From contig NC_053393.1 in the NCBI RefSeq assembly GCF_905171765.1, positions 70,959,371 to 71,023,370 of the forward strand: DNA of 64,000 nt, given 5' to 3'. The notes beneath the pieces are model-generated. The model was not told the DNA's origin. It ran no database searches and saw only the letters and a program-made list of their open reading frames with translations. Every line of letters starts with the position of its first letter. The first letter of the stretch is position 1. Shown here piece by piece: positions 54,901 through 64,000 of this stretch. The stretch comes from Bufo bufo (Eukaryota; Chordata; Amphibia; Anura; Bufonidae). The position numbers and the translations under genes are program-made.

Positions 54901-56128
54901 GCAATAACAAATCCGTTGTCTCGTAATAGCAAAGTAACAACATTCCAGGACAGATTCATGTAAATCGTAATAGGACATCAGATACACGTTTCAAAATTAG
55001 AGAATAAATATTGTTGAGAATAAACTCGCACTCCCAAGGGTTTTTAATTGTTTTAGGCGGTGAAACAAATACTATAACCCCACTGATCGTCCGACCGCCG
55101 AACCACCACCCCCCGATTACAAGGGGGAGGGGCTACGCACTTGTCTGTCCACCTCTCCATTCACTTCCTGAGGAGCGCTGCCCACATCCATCCCATCAGA
55201 GCGAATGAAGCCACGGTCAGACATCCTCGCTACCACTCGATTCAGAGAGACGCGCCGCTGACTGGGACCAACGCTTACCGCTGGTGTTGACTGCCCCCCC
55301 ATGTGCCATGCCCCTCACAGGTAATATACCTACCCCGCTGCCCCCCTGTATATCCTGTGTAAGGGGATGGGGGGCAGCCAATGGCAGACGGGACGAGGCT
55401 CACTAGCATCACCTTTAAAGGCGCAGCACACCCGATTTTCCATACCGCCAATTACCATCTTCCAACCAGATGTGAAATTAGAGGCGGACATACTGTAGTG
55501 GGCGTTACCGCCTCAGAGAAGTATACCGCCCTGGGGTCTCCTCACACCAATGTCAGTGCCAGAAATGATAGCTGGAGGTACATGGTAAAGCAAATGTACA
55601 CTGTCATGCTTACCTCACAGGAATGCTAAAGTACATGCCTGCCCCATATATAGACACAGGGCGAGCAGTCACCCGTCACAAGAGCCCAGGCAGCCATGAT
55701 TTCATGCCCAACACCTCAGCCGCCAGAAACTGGTGGAAATGACAGACGTCAAACAGAAGAACTTTGAAATTCCCGCCCAAACGCAAGCCCCGCCCAGTTA
55801 AGGCCTTGACAGTCACCACGTGACCACTGCTCTCCAGGCCGCCCTCTCTCTCATGCGCGCGCGCGCACACACACTGGCAGATCCGGGTCACGCGCAGCGC
55901 CCTCTCACACACACACACAGCCGTACCCGGGGTGGTAAAACCAGAGCACCCGCTAGAGGGCGCCACTACAATGATCCATTCAAAATACATAGAGGGGAGT
56001 GGGGTTACTGGCCGCGAAGAAAAACCTAGGCCCCGGGTTAACATCCCGACGCGATCCCCGCTGCATGTACTTACGTGAGTTAACGGCCCAAAGGATTTGG
56101 GGAATCGTCTTCTCTTTTTTGGCGGAAT
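45860..56128 (-). CDS. AZIN1 upstream conserved coding region (uCC), non-AUG start, ends PPWQPS
   Basis: Leader peptide encoded across exons 1 and 2: join of 56128-56075 and 45964-45860. From the AUU at 56128 it is 52 codons: IPPKKRRRFPKSFGPLTH (exon 1), GGSSFKAYNYPVGLGKAL, YREQFDFNAEPPWQPS, then TGA. Phase is 0 at the intron. Vertebrate AZIN1 mRNAs are known to carry a non-AUG-initiated uCC in which polyamines stall ribosomes at Pro-Pro-Trp, and queued ribosomes raise uCC initiation and lower AZIN1 synthesis. The PPW motif is at 45880-45872. No AUG occurs in frame. The frame also stays open upstream of the AUU, so GUG at 56152 or a CUG further 5' are alternatives; AUU is chosen from what is known of the family. 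Confidence 0.8.
46386..46560. repeat. Minisatellite, 32-bp unit (GGAGACCTTATACTGTATGG), AZIN1 intron 1
   Basis: About four and a half units, each ending GGGGCAGCCACAA. Two further degraded units at 47505-47575 lie on the other side of the MITE at 46633-47507, so the array was split by that insertion. Confidence 0.85.
46633..47507. mobile_element. MITE (TTAGGCCTCTTTCACAC ends), with nested palindrome, AZIN1 intron 1
   Basis: Ends TTAGGCCTCTTTCACACAGG and CCTGTGTGAAAGAGGCCTTA; a 3-bp TTA target duplication is possible. A near-perfect palindrome fills 46900-47300 (GGACCTTTGGTGACGTCACTG, CCTTATAACATGGTTATAAG). Related copies: 52150-52567, 58676-59113, 60147-60925. Confidence 0.75.
47757..48227. 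mobile_element. MITE (family A, longer member), AZIN1 intron 1
   Basis: Ends AAGGGCTCATGCACACGAAC and CAGTCATGTGCATGAGCCCTA; inner TGTCCGCAAATCACAGT hairpin half. Confidence 0.7.
48256..48802. mobile_element. MITE (family C), AZIN1 intron 1
   Basis: Ends TTAGGGTACCTTCACACTAG and CAAGTGTGAAAGTACCGTAA, with several GGATCCGGCATT-type inner pairs. Confidence 0.7.
49028..49646. mobile_element. Composite of two decayed MITEs, AZIN1 intron 1
   Basis: The left part starts TTAAAGGGTTTCTACCACC with an inner TTATGTAGCTGACACTAGCG / CAGCACTACATAACC pair. The right part ends ACCAGGTTCTCTTTAA and shares ATTTGCATATGTATCAAA with the element at 54005-54211. An inverted pair GCAAATTAACCTGAG / CTCAGGTTAATTTGC lies at 49464-49516. 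Confidence 0.55.
49650..50980. other. Intron 1 stretch without recognisable gene or element
   Basis: Unique-looking sequence with no coding signature and no clear inverted ends. Confidence 0.5.
50985..52140. repeat. Two family A MITE remnants and an inverted TACAGCTCCCAG pair, AZIN1 intron 1
   Basis: Remnants at about 50985-51200 and 51938-52140 (TTCTTGTCCACAATTAAAGGC). Between them, 51653-51740 holds ACTACAGCTCCCAGAATCC and, inverted, CATGCTGGGAGCTGTAGT. A family B fragment (CAATCAGCTGATCGGCAGGG) lies at 51413-51470. Confidence 0.55.
52150..52567. mobile_element. MITE related to 46633-47507, left end lost
   Basis: Contains the same inner palindrome (GTGATGAGCACAGTGACGTC, CCATGTTATAAGGGAAA) and the right end CCATGTGAAAGAGGCCTAA. 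Confidence 0.65.
53213..53612. mobile_element. Foldback MITE, AZIN1 intron 1
   Basis: Arms of about 180 bases: TCTGTTTTAATAGCTTCATGC / GCAAGCAGCTATTAAAACAGA outside, and TAACTAGTTTGGGGGGG / CCCCCCAACTAGTTA at the centre. Confidence 0.75.
54005..54211. mobile_element. MITE with TTAAAGGGAACCTGTCACC ends, AZIN1 intron 1
   Basis: Ends TTAAAGGGAACCTGTCACCG and CGGTGACAGGTTCCCTTTAA, with arms continuing (GAGCTGAGGACATGGGCTGC / GCAGCCCATGTCCTCAGCTC). Confidence 0.8.
54215..55850. other. Proximal intron 1 without recognisable gene
   Basis: AT-rich to 55050, then increasingly GC-rich toward the promoter; short CA repeats at 55860-55920. No exon-like open frame with splice sites stands out. Confidence 0.5.
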
Positions 56129-56335
56129 TTTTAAAGAGTGGTGTGGAAACACAAGGTAGAAATCAAACTGGCGATTTTTGCCATAAGCCCGAAGGGAGGC
56201 AAGGGTGAGAACCAGACCAGCGTCGCTGTTTAATCCGTCACAAAGCAGAAATGGAGCAAGAAGCCTGAGGAGGGTCTCGTACGAGCGCTATGCCTGCGTG
56301 TAAATGGAGGAGAAGTCAGACAGGATTAAGCCAGC
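56075..56335 (-). other. AZIN1: AZIN1 exon 1 (5' leader; first half of the uCC)
   Basis: Donor CAC/GTAAGT at 56075/56074 is consensus. The 5' end is set only by the TATA box, about 30 bases downstream, so it is approximate. The exon contains one AUG (56184) and the non-AUG uCC frame. Confidence 0.7.
56131..56184 (-). promoter_or_regulatory. AUG uORF of 17 codons in AZIN1 exon 1
   Basis: ATG at 56184, encoding MAKIASLISTLCFHTTL, stop TAA at 56133-56131. It lies in another frame from the uCC and ends two bases before the candidate AUU start of the uCC. It is the only AUG in exon 1. Confidence 0.55.
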
Positions 56336-56358
56336 CAGGGCCGGCTCCGAACGAGCTC

Positions 56359-56366
56359 CTTATATA
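56359..56366 (-). promoter_or_regulatory. AZIN1: TATA box of AZIN1 (TATATAAG)
   Basis: TATATAAG on the minus strand, in a GC-rich region, about 290 bases upstream of the exon 1 donor. Predicts transcription start near 56335. Confidence 0.7.
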
Positions 56367-56396
56367 GAATTCGAACGGGGAGGCGGGGTCAGCAGG

Positions 56397-56458
56397 TGAC
56401 GTTCCACGTTTGCGGGCGGGGTGGGCTGCTCTGATTGGCTGTATCTCTGGAGTGACGT
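56397..56458 (-). promoter_or_regulatory. AZIN1: AZIN1 proximal promoter elements: CRE-like sites, GC box, CCAAT box
   Basis: TGACGT at 56397-56402 and 56453-56458, GGGCGGGGTGGG at about 56414-56425, and CCAAT on the minus strand (ATTGG at 56434-56438, within AGCCAATCAG), about 100 bases upstream of the predicted start. ODC-family genes are known for TATA plus GC-box promoters with cAMP-response sites. Confidence 0.6.
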
Positions 56459-56776
56459 TGCCTCCTGGAAGCCGCATATCGCCATTTTTGGAACTGGCAG
56501 TGGAAAGGGCAGTGCTGACTGCTCTGTGGAGGGTGAGGACGGTGAACAGATGGAAAGTGTGAGAGGAGCACATGTATTACAGGAGGTTTACCCGTGAAAA
56601 TAATGGGGTTCAGCAGGGGTGGGGGTACTAACAAAAATATATACATTACATAAAGGGGTTGTTATATGATTAAAGTGCGCTAAGTAGGGTCCAACCTCAT
56701 TGACGCCAGCCCCCATGTGAGCAAGGGGCCCTAAATTCCCCTAGGACGTACATGCTCTGGAGACATAAGAACCCTT

Positions 56777-57088
56777 AGGGCTCATGCACACGACCGCGCT
56801 GTGTTTTGCGTATATCCACAAAACACGGATGCCGCCCGTGTTCGTTCCGCAATGAACGGAGCGGGTCACCCATAATAAAAATGCCTATTCTTGTCCGCAA
56901 AATGGACAAGAATAGGACATGCTCTTTTTTTTTGCGGCCCCAAGGAACGAAGCACCGGATGCGGGCAGCACACGGAGTGCTTTCCTCATCTTTTGTGGCC
57001 CCGTTGAAGTGAATGGGTCCGCATCCGACCCGCATAGAATGTGGCTCGGAGTCGGAAACCGAACAACGATCGCGTGCATGAACCCTAA
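56777..57088. mobile_element. MITE (family A, complete)
   Basis: Ends TTAGGGCTCATGCACACGAC and CGATCGCGTGCATGAACCCTAA, with the hairpin CTTGTCCGCAAAATGGACAAG intact. Confidence 0.75.
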
Positions 57089-57089
57089 A

Positions 57090-58670
57090 ACATTCAGCAA
57101 ATTCACCAAAAATGAACCCTCAACCCCGGCGGCCTGATTTACCGGTACAACCACATGGCGCTCCAGTGTGTGATCCGGCAGTAACCAGGGCCGGACGGGC
57201 ATTCTATCAATTTATTTAAAGGGGCACCCTATGGTACTGGCCAAGTCGAGTCCTCCGGCGGGGGGCGGTTAACCATATGTTGAAAAATCGGAAAGCGTTC
57301 ATATAAAGGAGATCAATGGCTGGACCATTTTGTGTCCCCCCCCCCCCCCTATTTCCTCATTGATTGTAAGCTCTTTTGAGCAGGGCTGTAGATTTTCTTT
57401 TACACGAGCCGATGATCGGCATGAATGTTCATTTGCCCGATCATTGCCCTGTGTAAACGGGGCTCAGATCACCCACAAACAAGTGCAGCGAGGAAGGTAG
57501 GAGTGGTGGTTGTGGCCCTGGAGGACACACCCTTTTTTCGCTCAGGGCACTCTCTGGTATTGGCTCTCCTGCCTAGTGGTAGTTGGCGGTACCCCTGATG
57601 GTGAGCAGTTGGCAGGGTACAAGAAAATGCAGTGGCAAATGGATGGTGGAGTCAATAACCCGGTCCGTTGGTTGCAATGAATAAGCTCCTTCACAATGAT
57701 GGGAGTAGTAGTACAAAGAGCAGCAGAAGGCGCAGTTCTAAAGTATATCACAGTGTAGTTTTTCTCCGACTATTTTTGTACAAGCAGCGTCAATGATGGA
57801 GGTAGTAGTGCTGACCTGACTCTCTCGAAGACACTTTGCAGTCTCTCCAATGACCCCAGGCAATTATTAACTCCTTCTGCAGGGGTGCAGACTTTAGACA
57901 CCGATGGCCAGTCCGTCTCAAAGTGTGGTAGTTGCAATACTGCCGTTATCTTGCACGACTTCAATGTCTCTGGACCTTCTAGGAAGTAGGGTCTCTTTCC
58001 TTCAGGGGTCCTATGGGAGTAGAGCTGCTTCTTTGGCAGCTGTAGTCTCCGAGACAGGAGTTCTCTGGACTTGGACCCGGTCTGCAGGAACTCTCTCATA
58101 CACCTCCTTTCTGTATCTCTGCTCAGACTAGACAAGGGGCGGGCTAAGTCCATCACCCTGATAACCTAAACAGTCTGCCAATGTTAACTGTCTGTTGCCC
58201 ATGGAATTACTATTGGGTTTACACAGTACGTGGAAGTGGGTAAGTGGTTCACCAATAAATCACAACCTTTAACTTGGCAACAATAAATGAACTCCTTTGG
58301 CAATAATGAACCCTTTGCAGTAGTTCCCTGGGGTACTGCACAAGCAAACGCTCGTTCCTCAACTTCTTGTCCTTGCTATGAAAAGTCATCAGTTGTTTAC
58401 AGAACATCGACCTGAATGAACAGGGATCTAGCGCCAACGCTAATCAAAGTCTATCTGCCCGAACCATTGCACTAAGCGGGCGGTTCGCGTTCAGGGGTCT
58501 TTCGGTCCGGTCTGACGATGTGGTGGGTGGGGGGGGGGGGGGGTCAGGCTGATTAATGATCATTCAGGCATTGCTTCATGGAAATGGAGCTAACAAGCAC
58601 CAATCAGTTTGCTATATCGTCAGTCTGGGCTCGTTTTCGGCAAAAAAAAATCTGCTTGTGTTAAAGGACC
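57090..58670. other. Upstream flank, no recognisable gene
   Basis: A 128-codon minus-strand frame (58156-57770) has no recognisable domain. A C run (57338-57351) and a G run (58529-58542) are the only landmarks. Confidence 0.4.
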
Positions 58671-58675
58671 CTTAG

Positions 58676-59113
58676 GCCTCTTTCACACGAGCGTGACGGA
58701 TTGGCTCCGGATGCGTTCAGTGAAACTCGCACCATTTTGCAAGCAAATTCAGTCCGTTTTGTCTGCGATTGCGTTCAGTGGTTCTGTTTTTTCCGCGCGG
58801 GTGCAATGCGTTTTGATGCGTTTTTCACGCACGTGATAAAAAACGGAAGGTTTACAAACAACATCTCTTAGCAACCATCAGTGAAAAACGCATCGCATCC
58901 GCACTTGCTTCCGGATACAATGCGGTTTTCACTGAAGCCCCGTTCACTTCTATGGGGCCAGGGCTGCATGAAAAACGTAGACTATAGAACACGCTGCGTT
59001 TTTCACTCATGTACACAGACCCATTGAAATGGATGGGTCCGGATTCAGTGCGGGTTCAATGCGTTCGCGTCACGCATTGCACCCGCGCAGAAAACTCGCT
59101 CGTGTAAAAGGGG
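58676..59113. mobile_element. MITE (TTAGGCCTCTTTCACAC type)
   Basis: Begins TTAGGCCTCTTTCACACGAG; the right end is CTCGCTCGTGTAAAAGGGGGC. Inner arms hold GTGCAATGCGTTTTG / GGGTTCAATGCGTTCG. Confidence 0.65.
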
Positions 59114-59811
59114 GCTTTCTCTGCAAAAGGTACACCGGCCCAATGGGGGGTATACTGGCCTCCGTTGTGTGAATGGAGTGCTAAGGACACTTTGGAGGTA
59201 TACGATGGGAGCTCCAGTCTATATGCCAAACGTAGGCTCCAAATGGGAAGTGAACCTGCCATAAGCTCTTTTTACCCTTTTTACCTATTTATTTTTGCTT
59301 TTTCAAAACATCATGAATTTGAAGACCTTTTATAGCATTTTTGGTGGCATTATTCTGCATTGCATTTTTTTCCTGAGGCTTTTTAAATCCTATAGAGAAT
59401 CCAATAGGGAAAAATGCCAGAAGCATCATACTCAGAAGATCCTACATTTAGAAAAAAAAACAAAAAACTCTACTACCCTAAAAACTCAACAAAGAAAATG
59501 CATTGGCCCAGATTTACCGATGTATCTACGCCAAAAATCAGTCTGAAAAGTGGCCCAAATTGGTGCAATTGGTCTCACGTAAGGGGTTTTACACCCTTTT
59601 CCGACATGTTTGGCGGGGGTGGGCTTAGCGGAAAGGGGCTAAAGCCTAATGGGAAAGAGGGCAGGCTTACGATTGCCATTTTGCGCCAAAATTGCACACT
59701 ATTTTGGCATAAAGATCTGTCTCTTAGTGAGCCAACCAATAGTTGGTATAGAGTCAGAGAAGAGTGTCCGTCCCTGCACCAGATGTATCCTCCAGCCTGG
59801 GCCCCTGTGAT

Positions 59812-59990
59812 TAGTGTTGAGCGAACTTGTGTTTTAAGTTTGGCGTCTAAAGTTCGGGTTATGGAAGAATCGCGTTATGGATTCTAAATTCCGTTATGGT
59901 CCGTGGTAGCGGAATCCATAACGCGATTCTTCGATAACCCGAACCCGTACTTTAGACGCCGAACTTAAAACACAAGTTCGCTCAACACTA
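59812..59990. mobile_element. hAT-type MITE with 8-bp target duplication
   Basis: A 179-bp near-perfect palindrome with ends TAGTGTTGAGCGAACTTG and inverse. Flanks CCTGTGAT (59804-59811) and ACTGTGAT (59991-59998) match at 7 of 8. The ends resemble those of the hAT element at 19499-23932. Confidence 0.8.
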
Positions 59991-60146
59991 ACTGTGATAA
60001 ATCTGCTGCAGGTCTATACAGCCGGTCTAAGCTTCCGCCATCTACAGGATTAGTAAATCTGGGCCATTGTGTGGAGCTCATATTGCACTGTAGACTGTTA
60101 AAAGAAATGCTAGAAAAGACGCTCAAAACTGCAGAGCTTCAACTAT

Positions 60147-60925
60147 TAGGCCCCTTTCACACGGGCGAGTATTCCGCGCGGGTGCAATGCGTGAGTCTAA
60201 CGCATTGCACCCGCACTGAATCCCGACCCCTTCATTTCTATGGGGCTGTGCACATGAGCGGTGATTTTCACACATCACTTGTGCGTTGCGTGAAAATCGC
60301 AGCATGCTCTATTTTGTGCGTTCTTCACGTAACGCAGGCCCCATAGAAATGAATGGGGTTGCGTGAAAATCGCAAGCAAGTGCGGATGCGGTGCGATTTT
60401 CACGCACGGTTGCTAGGAGATGATCGGGATGGAGACCCGATCATTATTATTTTCTCTTATAACATGGTTATAAGGGGAAATAATAGCATTCTGAATACAG
60501 AATGCATAGTAAACTAGCGCTGGAGGGGTTAAAATAATAATAATAATTTTACTCACCTTAATCCACTTGTTCGCGCAGCCAACACCTCTTCTGTCTATAA
60601 TTGTGAGCAATATGACCTTTGATGACGTCACTGCGTTCATCACATGATCCATCACATGATCCATCACCATGGTGATGGACCATGTGATGAGCGTAGTGAC
60701 GTCATCAAAGGTCCTATTGCTCACAGTTAAAGACAGAAGAGATGCCGGCTGCGCGAACAAGTGGATTAAGGTGAGTAAAATTTATTTTATTTTATTTTTT
60801 AACCCCTCCAGCGCTATTGTACTATGCATTCTGTATTCAGAATGCTAATATTTTCCCTTATCACCATGTTATAAGGGGAAATAATACAATCAACACTACA
60901 ACTAACCCAAGCCCGAACTTCTAAT
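60147..60925. mobile_element. MITE (TTAGGCC type), right end lost
   Basis: Begins TTAGGCCCCTTTCACACGGG and contains the palindrome around CACCATGGTGATGGACCATG and CCTTATAACATG, as in 46633-47507. Confidence 0.7.
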
Positions 60926-60929
60926 TGGC

Positions 60930-61970
60930 TGTTTTTGGAAAAAAAATCCACATTTTTAGCAGGTTTTTGTGTGGCCTTTTTAAAGGTATTTTTGTTTACA
61001 ACGATAAATGCTGCGTTCAGATGTTAATTGTTGTGGAACAGTCAAACATAGAACGCAATGCAAAAACTGAGTTTAGCGTTTTCTTCAAATCACAGCCTGG
61101 TGTTTTATTCAGGCGTTGTCCCCTAGACTTCTCTAGAGGAAATAAATACGCTAGAAAAATTTTGACTAAAAAAACGCAAACCCCCAGAAAACACGTGTAA
61201 AAAAAAAACTGCTGAAGTTTTATTACAGGCCAAAAAACGCAGCAAAAATAAATAAAAATGGAGTGGTAGCAACCAGGCAGAGGTAGCAGTCCCACCCGTG
61301 ATCTGGTGCCTGAAGGAGCCCAAAGGGCCTTCTGCCCCGTTAGGCACCCAGTTACAGTTTTTGCTTTTGGGCCCAGAACCCGTACGCTCATGTGTTCAGT
61401 CATAATTCATCTTGAGACGATAGTCGTCTATTCTGATATCAGTAGTAAAAAACTGTGCTGAGATCCAAGCCACCCCGGTATAGAAGAGACAGAATCCCCC
61501 ACAGGCAGCCATGTAAAAATAGAGAATTTTCTTTCTCTTGGGAAGGAAACAGGTGGTTGGTCTACACCGGCAGCGTGCAGCGGGTTTTCTGAAGGACTCC
61601 GAGTAGAAGAAGAAGGCAGCAGGGTTCTGTAATGGCTTACATAACCTGTCACATGTGGACCTTTTAGGAAAGGCTGGAGCTCAAGTCAGCAAGCTGTCGA
61701 AGTCCAGGTCTTCAGGCATTCCAGATGACACAGCTCCAATTAACATTTAACCTCACTTAGGAGATAAACTAGTAGGAGAAGCTTGGAAAAGGATCTGCGT
61801 CATCAAATATGATTGTCCTTCTGCTCCTTGTAAGTCTTGTGATATATTACCCTGGTCGAAAGTACAGAAAAGGGAGTTACAGGATCTGCACATTACTGCT
61901 TGATGCACGCATGGATATGGAGGAAAGGGACCCATAGAGCTCACCTAGTGACTTCTTCACGAGGAACTTA
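60930..61970. other. No recognisable gene
   Basis: Short frames only; some MITE-like patches (61000-61260) without readable ends. Confidence 0.4.
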
Positions 61971-62297
61971 CTTAAAGGGGTTGTCCGGCCTCGGAGCAGC
62001 CAACCCCTGGGGTCCTATCCTGTCCCTATAAACAAAAAACACGCTCCACCCATCGTGTAGTGGCCGTGTCGGGGTACTGCAGCTCAGCTCCCATTCAGCC
62101 GTCCCCTCTACACTATTGTGTCCATGGTCCACGTGGCTGCTGTAAAGCATATTTCTAAAGGCTGTCAACAGTTGCTCAAGCAAGATGGCTGCATGATATC
62201 ATAACCTCATAATCATGTTCAGAAAACAGAATAAAAAAGTGTACAATCAAAAAAAAAAAATATATATATACCATATATTAATTAGTGATAAAAATAG

Positions 62298-62645
62298 GGT
62301 TGGTCCAGCTTTGGAACGGACAATCCCGGGAGTCCTAACCTGTGCCCCGAGCATAAAAAAAAACCTCAACTCCGCCACTGCTCTGTTCCTGGCCACTTCT
62401 GGTCTCTGCAAGACTAGAAAGCGTCTCGGTCCTCCTGTCACCACTGCAGCCAATCACAGGGGTCACAGCAGCTGCATCACAACTACAGCATTCAAGGTGC
62501 TGTGACCCCTGAGGCCTGTGCTTGGCTGCAGTGGTCACCGAGACGCTTTCTAGTCTTGCAGAGACCAGAAGTGGCCAGGAACAGAGCAGCGGGGGGGGAT
62601 GAGTTTTTTTTTTATGTTTGGGGCACAGCTGGACCAACCCTTTAA
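62298..62645. mobile_element. Foldback MITE
   Basis: Ends AGGGTTGGTCCAGCT and AGCTGGACCAACCCTTTAA; long arms share GTGGCCAGGAACAGAGCAG / CTGCTCTGTTCCTGGCCAC class pairs and CGTCTCGGT. An unmatched copy of a TTAAAGGGGTTGTCCGGCC end lies at 61974. Confidence 0.75.
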
Positions 62646-62649
62646 TAAC

Positions 62650-63335
62650 GATTTTTATGGGAGTCACACGTTCTGCTCGGCCACTTAATCCTGGGTTGGG
62701 TCACATCATTTGGTGATTAGAGTGAAGCACATAAATGTCACATTCCTGAGGAAAAACCTAATGCTAAAATATGTGATAAGACGTTCACAGATCTCAATAT
62801 ATGTTCCAACGTAATGTTTTTTGCAGTGAAAAAAATCCCCGTGAAATTTGTGTCAGATCCGCACCAGAATCTGTCTCATTTCCATGCAGATGTGTAGACT
62901 TGCAGCACATTGCACCTTGTGGATTGCTACGGGGGAAATGTGCAGCAGGAATCCGCAGCATAACTTGAGGTGCTGCCTAAAATCCGCACTGAAGGTCAAT
63001 TTCTGCTGCTGATTCTTTTCGACAGCGCGTGGATTGGAGTTCTTGTAAAATCTGCTACTGTAAATGCTGTCCTTCTGCCCCGTGGGAACACACCTTTACG
63101 CCCCCAGGTTCAGCACCGTAAAACCTGAATGAGTGACGTCATACAGACTAGCTGACACAATGGCAGCTCGGACAGACTGGTTTGTCAAGTTACAAAGTGC
63201 GGTCAGACAGGTAGAGGAGTCACAGCAACAGGACATGTTAGTGTAGCTGCTAGTATTAAAGGGATATTACTAAAACTGTCTAAAGGTCTTTGTTGCACAT
63301 AGCAGCCAATCACAGCGCAGCTTACTGTATAGTGC
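62650..63335. other. No recognisable gene or element
   Basis: Unique-looking AT-rich sequence. Confidence 0.4.
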
Positions 63336-63339
63336 TCTT

Positions 63340-63741
63340 AAAGGGGTTATCCGACACTAACAAATGCTCCACCCTATGCCGGGCCCCTCACACTCATTCT
63401 ACTTACCTGACTTCCCGCTTCCTGCGCCGCTCCTGGTCACCGCACCGCCGCTGCTGCTTCTCGCCGGGCGTGGATGAAAACATCTGGTGTTGGGGGGGGA
63501 GCAGCCAATGGCAAACGGGCACGAGCCTCCCTAGCATTGCTGGTGACACTAGGGAGGCTCGTCTCCGTCACCGCCTACCATTGGCTGCTCCCCCCGACAC
63601 CAGATCTTTTCATCCGCGCACGGGGAGAAGCAGCAGCGGCGGTGCGGGGACCAGGAGCAGTGCAGGAAGCGAGGTAAGTAGCATTAGTGTGAGGGGCCCG
63701 GCATATGGGGTATCATTTGTTAGGGTCGGATAAACCCTTTA
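63340..63741. mobile_element. Foldback MITE (AAAGGGGTTATCCGAC ends)
   Basis: Ends TTAAAGGGGTTATCCGACAC and GTCGGATAAACCCTTTAA; arms include GGAGCAGCCAATGGCA / CCATTGGCTGCTCC and GCGGCGGTGCGG. The open frame at 63290-63733 is a by-product of this palindrome. Confidence 0.75.
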
Positions 63742-64000
63742 ATGAAAGTTGTGCTGTGATTGGTTGATATGGACAACAAAACCAGTTTTCATTCTAGACA
63801 GTTTTTGCAAATCTCCATTATCTTTCAATCCTTCACAATAGACTTTAATATAGCATCTGGCTGCAGCATTTCTGCCAACAAAAAATAGAAGCACACAGAG
63901 TCCAGCCTTAAAGGGAGACACATAAATTATTGTCTACCAAATCATATAGACTGAATCCCCTGCGTAGATGTACATGATAAATCATGCTGGCTGCATATAA

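Noticed and set aside
55676..56152. 158-codon frame through AZIN1 exon 1
   Set aside because: Only the part up to the donor at 56075 is exonic; the remainder reads intron sequence. The exonic part is reported as the uCC.
57770..58156. 128-codon minus-strand frame upstream of AZIN1
   Set aside because: No known motif, no evidence of conservation, in repeat-rich flank; could be part of an unrecognised repeat.
63290..63733. 147-codon open frame on the plus strand
   Set aside because: It lies inside a foldback MITE; its composition follows the palindrome and there is no domain.

Overview
The window looks like nuclear DNA of a non-Xenopus frog or toad. It holds one vertebrate gene with introns, on the minus strand, set in a dense mixture of DIRS, Penelope-like, L1-like, hAT and Tc1/mariner elements and many palindromic MITEs. 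The amphibian assignment is an inference from that repeat mix. I see no bacterial-type features, CRISPR array, tRNA or rRNA gene.

The gene is AZIN1 (antizyme inhibitor 1). It runs right to left, from a TATA/CCAAT/GC-box promoter near 56.34-56.46 kb to poly(A) signals near 27.64-27.71 kb. Ten coding exons (41089 down to 28195) join without frame breaks into 433 codons plus stop. Exon 1 (ending 56075) and exon 2 (45964-45824) form most of the 5' leader. Read together they encode an upstream conserved coding region (uCC) that ends Pro-Pro-Trp-Gln-Pro-Ser-stop, the known polyamine-sensing leader peptide of AZIN1. It has no AUG in frame, and an AUU is the best start candidate. The leader also has a 17-codon AUG uORF, a 7-codon uORF and a bare AUG-UAG. 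The protein has lost ODC catalytic and cofactor residues, as expected for an antizyme decoy. In the pathway, AZIN1 binds antizyme, frees ornithine decarboxylase and raises polyamines, and polyamines feed back through the leader peptide.

Left third (1-13.8 kb): a three-level nest. A DIRS retroelement (minus) was split by a head-to-head inverted pair of Penelope-like elements (1154-12890) flanked by a 14-bp target duplication. The minus copy was then split by a 5.1-kb L1-like LINE with a 16-bp target duplication. The 3' tails of both Penelope copies can fold into a decayed hammerhead-ribozyme-like structure. At 13442 the DIRS reading frame is fused to another Penelope reverse transcriptase fragment.

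13.8-27 kb: four Tc1-like copies (one with a transposase open except for a single TGA), a 4.4-kb hAT element with a 33-bp in-frame triplication, microsatellites and MITEs.

27.6-56.4 kb: AZIN1. Its introns carry a deleted Tc1/mariner, a 59-bp tRNA-derived SINE with target duplication, and many foldback MITEs, one carrying two ZNF143-like sites. 56.5-64 kb: upstream flank with more MITEs and no gene I can recognise. Repeat boundaries were read by eye and are approximate unless a target duplication is given.
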